From assembly GCA_003132085.1 (NCBI GenBank), contig PKWO01000448.1:1-19298 (forward strand): DNA of 19,298 nt, in the 5' to 3' direction. This document shows positions 15,096 to 19,298 of the stretch, one piece after another. The notes beneath the pieces were generated by a model that saw nothing but the letters and a program-made list of their open reading frames with translations, did not search any database and had not been told where the DNA came from. Made by a program: the position numbers and the translations under genes. This DNA comes from Oxalobacteraceae bacterium. GTDB lineage: Bacteria > Pseudomonadota > Gammaproteobacteria > Burkholderiales > Burkholderiaceae_D. Position 1 is the first letter of the stretch; each line of letters starts with the position of its first letter.

Positions 15096-16340
15096 TTATT
15101 TCAGAACATTCAACGAATTGGCGTTGGAGTTCGAGTAGTAGACGTTGAGATTGCCGTTGGAGTCCTTTGTCGCCAACAATCCGAACAACGCAGAACCTGT
15201 TGCGGCCGTGGTATTGACCGGGGTCGAGTCCAGCAATTTGACGCCGACCACTGCGCCGGCGCCAGGCGTAGCCGAACCGCTTGTTCCGGTCAATCCGGAC
15301 GAGATTTCGACCATGTTGTTGTCCAACTGGTTGACCGTGATCAAGTCGCCGTTGATGGGATTGATCGCGAGTCCGATTGGCGCATTGAGCGGTGCTCCTT
15401 GGAAGACCACGGTGCCGGACGAAATGGCGGTAGCGGTCGTAGCGTTCGTGAAGGCCACGATCTGATTGTTCGCGGCATTTGCGACGTACAGGATGTCATT
15501 GGTTGCATCGTATGCCATGCCTTGTGGACCAGTTGGATCGAATGCATTTGTTCCGGTGGGAAGCAGACCGATGGTCGTGACTGCTTCCACGTTGAATTTC
15601 CCGGCGGTAAACGCTTGACGTTGTATATATCCTTTTCCAGCATTGACATTCGTGACGAAGAAGTAGGGTGTTGTGGTGCCGGCTTTGACCGCAAGTTGCT
15701 GCCCCCACGGCCCAGCCAATCCATCGCTGTTCGGCGAGAAGCTGACACCGCTGTTATTATCGATAATGCCTGCGCCGTTCGGGAAGTCGGTGCCATTGGG
15801 ACTAACGACAACGACATTGCCGTCACCCGTCGTCGCGCCATCCGTGTTGCTATATCCAGGTTGGAAGTTGGCGATCCACAGCGTGCCCAAGCCGCTGATT
15901 GCACCGCCTACCGGACCTGTCCCTATCTTCTCCTGGTAAAACAACGACATCGCGCCGGTGCCAGGCGTATACCGCATGATCGACGTGCCGTTGTTGGCGC
16001 CGGAAACGCTGCTGAAATCAGAAATCAGCAGGTCACCAGGTTGCAATACGGTCTTGACGCCAGAAGTGGCATTTACGCCGGTGAAGGACGCAGGTGGAGT
16101 TGCGATGAAATAGGGATTTTGATCGCCGTTAGGCGCAACCGTGCTAGCCAATTTCACATTGTTCTGTAACGCGCCGATGGTATTAGGCGGTGGCGGCGGT
16201 GGTGTAGCCGTCGAAGCTGTGCTGTTGTAGCCACTGCTGCCACCGCAGGCAGACAGTACCGAGCAGGCAAAGAGCACAGCCAAGCTGACTGGCAGCATTT
16301 GTGGGCGATTGCGATTCCATTGCTTTGCGTTGCGAATCAT
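15096..16340 (-). CDS. Exported beta-propeller (NHL/YVTN-like) lipoprotein
   Basis: A 414-residue protein with a lipoprotein signal: LSAC with Cys32, followed by GGSSG. A Thr/Pro-rich linker (STASTATPPPPPPNTIG) precedes repeated propeller-like strands: LQPGDLLISDFSS, LGTLWIANFQPG, GDGNVVVVSPNG, GPQGMAYDATNDILYVANAANNQIVAF, APIGLAINPINGDLITVNQLDNNMVEI and LFGLLATKDSNGNLNVYYSNSNANSLNVLK. The mature part is likely a six- or seven-bladed propeller anchored to a membrane; no enzyme motif is visible. The ATG at 16338-16340 has AGGA 8 bases upstream and begins directly before the signal region; extension to 16412 is not favoured. It has its own ECF-type promoter P3, so it belongs to the regulon although it is a separate unit. 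Confidence 0.85.
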   Translation of the reverse strand: MIRNAKQWNRNRPQMLPVSLAVLFACSVLSACGGSSGYNSTASTATPPPPPPNTIGALQNNVKLASTVAPNGDQNPYFIATPPASFTGVNATSGVKTVLQPGDLLISDFSSVSGANNGTSIMRYTPGTGAMSLFYQEKIGTGPVGGAISGLGTLWIANFQPGYSNTDGATTGDGNVVVVSPNGTDFPNGAGIIDNNSGVSFSPNSDGLAGPWGQQLAVKAGTTTPYFFVTNVNAGKGYIQRQAFTAGKFNVEAVTTIGLLPTGTNAFDPTGPQGMAYDATNDILYVANAANNQIVAFTNATTATAISSGTVVFQGAPLNAPIGLAINPINGDLITVNQLDNNMVEISSGLTGTSGSATPGAGAVVGVKLLDSTPVNTTAATGSALFGLLATKDSNGNLNVYYSNSNANSLNVLK

Positions 16341-16506
16341 ATATATTTTCCTATCCTGTAAAAATTCAATTAAGTCACTGACACAAGAGTTCACTTGCGG
16401 CGCTCCCATCAACGCAATCTGTGAAATTAAAAATAGCGCGATGCGATCTGCTCAAATGGAAGCCTGCTTCGGTCAACATTTATTATCCTGAAGTTGCGAC
16501 CTTACT

Positions 16507-16538
16507 GGCGTAAACGGAAACCCTCCAAGCTTTATTCC
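16507..16538 (-). promoter_or_regulatory. ECF promoter P3 of the beta-propeller lipoprotein
   Basis: On the minus strand: -35 GGAATAA (16538-16532, preceded by TGAT), 15-base spacer (one more than the others), -10 CGTTTACGCC (16516-16507). It lies 167 bases before the gene start. The remainder of the 16341-16756 gap holds the repeats at 16546-16586 and P4. Confidence 0.7.
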
Positions 16539-16545
16539 ATCAATT

Positions 16546-16586
16546 GAAAATATTTCGCAATTCACATGCGGAAAATATTTCGCATG
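16546..16586. repeat. Direct repeat / palindrome block upstream of P3
   Basis: GAAAATATTTCGCA occurs twice (16546-16559 and 16571-16584), 25 bases apart. The second copy is the core of an imperfect palindrome, ATGCGGAAAATATTTCGCAT (16567-16586). The block begins 8 bases from the P3 -35, as the palindrome at 11009 does for P1. It is a likely UP element or regulator site. Confidence 0.6.
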
Positions 16587-16683
16587 TTCATATTTAATCC
16601 AGACGATTTACACATACATGCTTATAGAGCCTGGCTCGGTGCGATCAACTGAATCCACAATTACTAAATTTTTTTAATTTTTC

Positions 16684-16712
16684 GGAATAAAAGACTCCAG
16701 GATTCGTTCACC
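16684..16712 (+). promoter_or_regulatory. ECF promoter P4 of the SnoaL-like / sigma2 unit
   Basis: -35 GGAATAA (16684-16690), 14-base spacer, -10 CGTTCACC (16705-16712), with an A/T-rich stretch immediately upstream. It lies about 45 bases before the SnoaL-like start and probably also serves the second sigma/anti-sigma pair. Confidence 0.75.
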
Positions 16713-16756
16713 TCGATGTGGCGCGAATCATCGCGAAACACTAATGGAGAAACCTG

Positions 16757-17185
16757 ATGAAGAATATTGCCGTTGCGTTGACATTCGCACTGATGTCGAT
16801 GAGTAGTGCGTTCGCTACGCCGACTAGCGACGCCCAAGCACACTTTGCCGCTATTGGATCCGGAGACATCGATGCGCTGATGCATGGATACGCGGGCTCG
16901 GCGCGACTCAATTGGATCGGAGGCCCGCTTGACGGGACTTACACGTCCGCCGACGCGATTCGAGCAACATGGGAAAAATTTGGCAAGGCAGCCGGTCCGC
17001 TCAAAGTTACGGTTGACAAATTGACTGAATCAGCAAACCCGAAGGGCGCAACAGTTTCCGCAAACGTTCAATTTCTCGGAAAAATGCCGATCAAGGTACG
17101 TTACGTGCTGACATACCGCGACGGCATGCTGATCAACGAAACCTGGCAAATCGATCCCGGCCTGACTTTTGACGGCGGCAACTGA
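16757..17185 (+). CDS. Exported SnoaL/NTF2-like small protein
   Basis: A 142-residue protein with a signal peptide (MKNIAVALTFALMSMSSAFA, cut before TPTSD). The rest has the cone-shaped NTF2/SnoaL-like pattern: an initial helix AQAHFAAIGSGDIDALMHGYAGSARLNWIGG, then TSADAIRATWEKFGKAAGPLKVTV, and curved strands VSANVQFL, KVRYVLTYRDGMLINETWQI. Such domains bind small hydrophobic ligands or act as isomerases; no catalytic residues can be assigned. GGAGA lies 7 bases before the ATG. It is 121 bases upstream of sigma factor 2 and behind ECF promoter P4, so it is probably a strongly induced first gene of that operon and could modulate sensing in the periplasm. Confidence 0.82.
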   Translation: MKNIAVALTFALMSMSSAFATPTSDAQAHFAAIGSGDIDALMHGYAGSARLNWIGGPLDGTYTSADAIRATWEKFGKAAGPLKVTVDKLTESANPKGATVSANVQFLGKMPIKVRYVLTYRDGMLINETWQIDPGLTFDGGN

Positions 17186-17211
17186 ACGCCCGTTGCCCGT
17201 TTATTAACTGG

Positions 17212-17232
17212 CAAATCGGCTGCCGCGATTTG
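17212..17232 (+). other. Hairpin between the SnoaL-like and sigma2 genes
   Basis: CAAATCG-GCTGCCG-CGATTTG is a perfect 7-bp stem with a 7-base loop and no T-run. It could partly attenuate or process the transcript so that the first gene is expressed more than the sigma factor. Confidence 0.4.
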
Positions 17233-17256
17233 GTTCGCGTCAGCCAAAGAAAATAT

Positions 17257-17310
17257 ATGAATAGTTCGACCGTATCTGCAGACGGGTGCGGTGCGACGGA
17301 ATGGCGATGA
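17257..17310 (+). CDS. Leader reading frame (17 residues) overlapping the sigma start, copy 2
   Basis: The ATG at 17257 (weak AAAGAAA ahead) encodes MNSSTVSADGCGATEWR, and its TGA overlaps the sigma2 start as ATGA. The sequence is unlike the 15-residue leader of copy 1, but the layout is the same. It may be chance, as the sigma2 ATG has its own GGA 6 bases upstream. Confidence 0.3.
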   Translation: MNSSTVSADGCGATEWR

Positions 17311-17813
17311 CGGACGACAGTGTTCAATTGGTGGCGTGCATACCTCGCTTGCGCCGGTATGCGCGCACGTTAACAGGCAACTTGGCTGCAGCAGAGGATC
17401 TTGTTCAAGGCACGATGGAGCGCGGTTGGTTCAAGCTCCCCTCGTGGAAGAAGGGGAGCAATATGCGCGCTTGGCTTTTCAGCATCATGCACAACATATA
17501 CGTTGACCAAAGCCGCAAAGCGCCGGCTCCCATCGAATATTTGGACGACGATCTGCACGTCTTGTCGACTGCATCAACGCAATTTGAGCATGTCGACATG
17601 ATGTCTCTTGAAGCGGCGCTGTGCCAGCTAACCATCGAACAGCGTGAAGTAATACTGCTTGTCGCTCTTGAAGAAATGTCATACGACGAAATATCCGTTA
17701 CTTTGAAAATTCCGCTCGGAACCGTCATGTCGCGTTTGTCCCGTGACAGGGAGCGGATACGAGCGATCATGGAAGGGCGGCCTGTGGAATCGTCTTTGAA
17801 GGTAATCAAATGA
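17307..17813 (+). CDS. ECF-type RNA polymerase sigma factor, copy 2
   Basis: A 168 residue paralogue of the sigma factor at 10207-10713, the same length and alignable from end to end without gaps. Region 2 has IPRLRRYARTL and SNMRAWLFSIMHNIYVD; region 4 has EQREVILLVALEEMSYDEIS and PLGTVMSRLSRDRERI. Two positions differ from the usual ECF pattern: the D-L-V-Q-D motif reads D-L-V-Q-G (Gly35) and the R-A-R after the recognition helix reads R-D-R (Asp147). These may weaken core or promoter contacts. The ATG at 17307 was chosen because it aligns with copy 1; an in-frame GTG at 17286 and an ATG at 17301 add unrelated residues. ATGA overlap with the anti-sigma gene. Probably transcribed with the SnoaL-like gene from P4. 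Confidence 0.92.
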   Translation: MTDDSVQLVACIPRLRRYARTLTGNLAAAEDLVQGTMERGWFKLPSWKKGSNMRAWLFSIMHNIYVDQSRKAPAPIEYLDDDLHVLSTASTQFEHVDMMSLEAALCQLTIEQREVILLVALEEMSYDEISVTLKIPLGTVMSRLSRDRERIRAIMEGRPVESSLKVIK

Positions 17814-18604
17814 ATGAACGACCTATCCTCGAAGCCGACTTGCAGGCTTACGTTGACGGCCTTTTGCCGCAAACACGTCAGTTCGAGATCCAATTCTATT
17901 TGTCGACACGACCGCAAGAGAGTGAGCGGCTTAAGGCGTATCGTAAGCAGAAAGATAATCTTCGCGCTTTGTTTAACTCGGTCTTGCTTGAACCAATTCC
18001 GCCTGAAATGCTCCAGCCGCCACGTCACTGGAACCCCGGCATTCAACGCTATGCCGCGAGCTTGGTGATTGCGATTGCGAGCCGCGTCCTGGGTTGGATA
18101 CTCCATGAACAGGCACATATCGAAGGATTCGGGCGATTCCCGGCAGTAACGTTGGAGTCAGATCGCTCGATGGCGTCGTTCGTCAAACATGCTGCCATTG
18201 CCCATGCCGTCTATAGCCCCGATATAAGACATCCAGTGGAAATCACGGCGGACCAGGAAGAGCAGTTGGTGACATGGATTTCAAAGGGACTGGGATCCAA
18301 GGTCAATCCCCCCGAACTCGGAAAGTTGGGTTATGAATTGATCGGCGGGCGGCTTTTGCCAGGTGAAGAAGGCCCGGTGGCGCAGTTCATGTATCGCGAC
18401 TCCCACGGCGAGCGGTTGACCCTGTATGTTTCAAACGAGCGAAATCAAGACAAAGACTCTGGATTTCGTTTTGCGCAAGAGGGGCCAGTCAACGTATTTT
18501 ATTGGATCGACGGCAAGTTTGGCTATGCACTGTCGGCTGGCGTAACCAGAGATGAGTTGAAGCGCATTGCCGATGTCGTATACGAGCAGCTCGGCAAGTC
18601 CTGA
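17810..18604 (+). CDS. Membrane anti-sigma factor, copy 2
   Basis: A 264-residue paralogue of the anti-sigma at 9401-10210. N-terminal L-E-A-D-L-Q-A-Y-V-D-G-L-L is the anti-sigma start. The single membrane helix (~81-98) reads YAASLVIAIASRVLGWIL and contains a charged Arg92 where copy 1 has Gly. The periplasmic part is very close to copy 1: VYSPDIRHPVEI, GYELIGGRLLPGEEGPVAQFMY, FRFAQEGPVNVFYWIDGKFGYALS. Without a zinc motif it is not of the redox-sensing ZAS type. It overlaps the sigma2 stop by four bases and closes the island; no target gene follows before groES, unlike copy 1. Confidence 0.9.
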   Translation: MNERPILEADLQAYVDGLLPQTRQFEIQFYLSTRPQESERLKAYRKQKDNLRALFNSVLLEPIPPEMLQPPRHWNPGIQRYAASLVIAIASRVLGWILHEQAHIEGFGRFPAVTLESDRSMASFVKHAAIAHAVYSPDIRHPVEITADQEEQLVTWISKGLGSKVNPPELGKLGYELIGGRLLPGEEGPVAQFMYRDSHGERLTLYVSNERNQDKDSGFRFAQEGPVNVFYWIDGKFGYALSAGVTRDELKRIADVVYEQLGKS

Positions 18605-18689
18605 GGGGGCAAGGTAGACCTGTTGTCGATTTACGCATTGCTCGCACACTAAAATCTTGCAAAAAATTTCAAATTAACTAACTCTGTCT

Positions 18690-18719
18690 CTTGAAAAAAG
18701 CCCCAACCGCCCCTATACT
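18690..18719 (+). promoter_or_regulatory. Overlapping sigma70 / sigma32 promoter of groES-groEL
   Basis: TTGAAA (18691-18696), 17 bases, TATACT (18714-18719) is a near-consensus sigma70 promoter. The same segment reads CTTGAAA (18690-18696), 13 bases, CCCCTATA (18710-18717), a good sigma32 heat-shock promoter. Heat induction can therefore use both RpoH and release of HrcA at the adjoining CIRCE. Confidence 0.85.
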
Positions 18720-18745
18720 TAGCACTCGTTGAGGGAGAGTGCTAA
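18719..18745. promoter_or_regulatory. CIRCE operator (HrcA binding site)
   Basis: TTAGCACTC-N9-GAGTGCTAA matches the CIRCE consensus perfectly. It overlaps the expected transcription start of groES, so HrcA bound here would block initiation at normal temperature. Confidence 0.97.
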
Positions 18746-18857
18746 CAACTCCTTCAGCCTACCAACTTTTCAAGTGCATTGTTGCTGTACTGTTAAGTTC
18801 GCTTTGCAGCAAGTTTGCCGCAAACAACCCTAACTTATTGAATTTAAAGGAGTTTGT

Positions 18858-19148
18858 ATGAACCTTCGTCCTTTGCACGATCGCGTCATCGTCAAGCGCC
18901 TCGACCAGGAAACCAAAACTGCGTCCGGCCTTATCATTCCAGAAGCAGCCGCTGAAAAGCCAGATCAAGGCCAAGTATTGGCTGTAGGCAACGGCAAGAT
19001 CCTAGATGACGGCAAAGTGCGCCCACTTGACGTTAAAGTCGGTGATCGCGTTCTATTCGGCAAATACTCCGGCCAAACTGTCAAAGTTGACGGTGATGAA
19101 GTGCTGGTGATGCGTGAAGAAGACATCATGGCAATCGTCGAAAAGTAA
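18858..19148 (+). CDS. groES: Co-chaperonin GroES (Hsp10)
   Basis: A 96-residue full-length GroES: MNLRPLHDRVIVKR, the mobile loop ETKTASGLIIPEAA that docks on GroEL, GKVRPLDVKVGDRVLFGKYSG, and the C-terminal EVLVMREEDIMAIVE. It caps the GroEL cage during ATP-dependent protein folding in the cytoplasm. AAGGAG lies 5 bases before the ATG. The 112-base leader carries CIRCE at its start. Confidence 0.98.
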   Translation: MNLRPLHDRVIVKRLDQETKTASGLIIPEAAAEKPDQGQVLAVGNGKILDDGKVRPLDVKVGDRVLFGKYSGQTVKVDGDEVLVMREEDIMAIVEK

Positions 19149-19183
19149 TCCGCAAATCCACCGAATACTAAGGAGTTATTAAC

Positions 19184-19298
19184 ATGGCAGCTAAAGAAGT
19201 TATTTTCGGCGATGCCGCCCGTGCCAAGATGGTAGAAGGCGTCAACATTCTCGCCAATGCAGTTAAAGTCACCCTGGGCCCTAAAGGCCGTAACGTCG
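19184..19298 (+). CDS. groEL: Chaperonin GroEL, 5' part only (runs off the window)
   Basis: The first 38 codons begin MAAKEVIFGDAARAKMVEGV and continue through LANAVKVTLGPKGRNV, the invariant N-terminus and ATP-site TLGPKGRN motif of GroEL. AAGGAG lies 8 bases before the ATG, 35 bases after the groES stop, in one operon. The gene is cut by the window edge. Confidence 0.97.
   Translation, partial: MAAKEVIFGDAARAKMVEGVNILANAVKVTLGPKGRNV

Noticed and set aside
15060..16169. Long + strand open frame (369 codons) opposite the beta-propeller lipoprotein
   Set aside because: No recognisable motif or ribosome site; the minus strand has a lipobox, signal peptide and propeller repeats.
1..19298. CRISPR arrays, tRNA/rRNA genes, insertion sequences and integrases
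   Set aside because: No spaced direct repeats, cloverleaf-like segments, transposase motifs or terminal inverted repeats were seen on reading both strands.

Overview
The window looks like chromosomal DNA of a betaproteobacterium of the order Burkholderiales, most likely Oxalobacteraceae (Collimonas/Herminiimonas/Herbaspirillum type). This rests on the GroES sequence with its sigma32 + CIRCE promoter, the classical beta-proteobacterial porin, and the general protein style. I could not run a search, so the genus is open.

Left part (1-5.6 kb), housekeeping and uptake: a 3'-truncated rlmI remnant, an HNH nuclease, a divergent NRAMP-type metal transporter behind a Fur-like box, an Amt ammonium transporter behind a sigma54/NtrC-type promoter, and a general porin with a TTG start.

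Middle (5.7-18.6 kb), an accessory island in which nearly every product is exported. Leftward operon: ECF sigma factor, membrane anti-sigma factor, DUF305 protein, YVTN beta-propeller, and a fused monoheme cytochrome/beta-barrel resembling Cyc2. Rightward: a Tat-exported sulfite-oxidase-family molybdoenzyme (SorA/SorT/SoxC type), a diheme SorB-like cytochrome c and a TolC/NodT-type outer-membrane lipoprotein. Leftward again: a beta-propeller lipoprotein. Rightward: a secreted SnoaL-like protein followed by a second, paralogous sigma/anti-sigma pair.

Main discovery: each of these four transcription units is preceded by the same ECF-type promoter, GGAATA(A/G)-N14/15-CGTT, with an extended -10 reading CGTTTACCCAC (identical over 11 bases at two sites), CGTTTACGCC and CGTTCACC. 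The island is therefore probably one self-contained ECF regulon run by a duplicated sigma/anti-sigma system and dedicated to periplasmic/outer-membrane redox chemistry. Sulfite or another oxidant/reductant stress is the best-guess signal. Both sigma genes also have a short upstream reading frame whose stop codon overlaps the sigma start codon.

Right end: groES (complete) and the beginning of groEL, behind a combined sigma70/sigma32 promoter and a perfect CIRCE operator.
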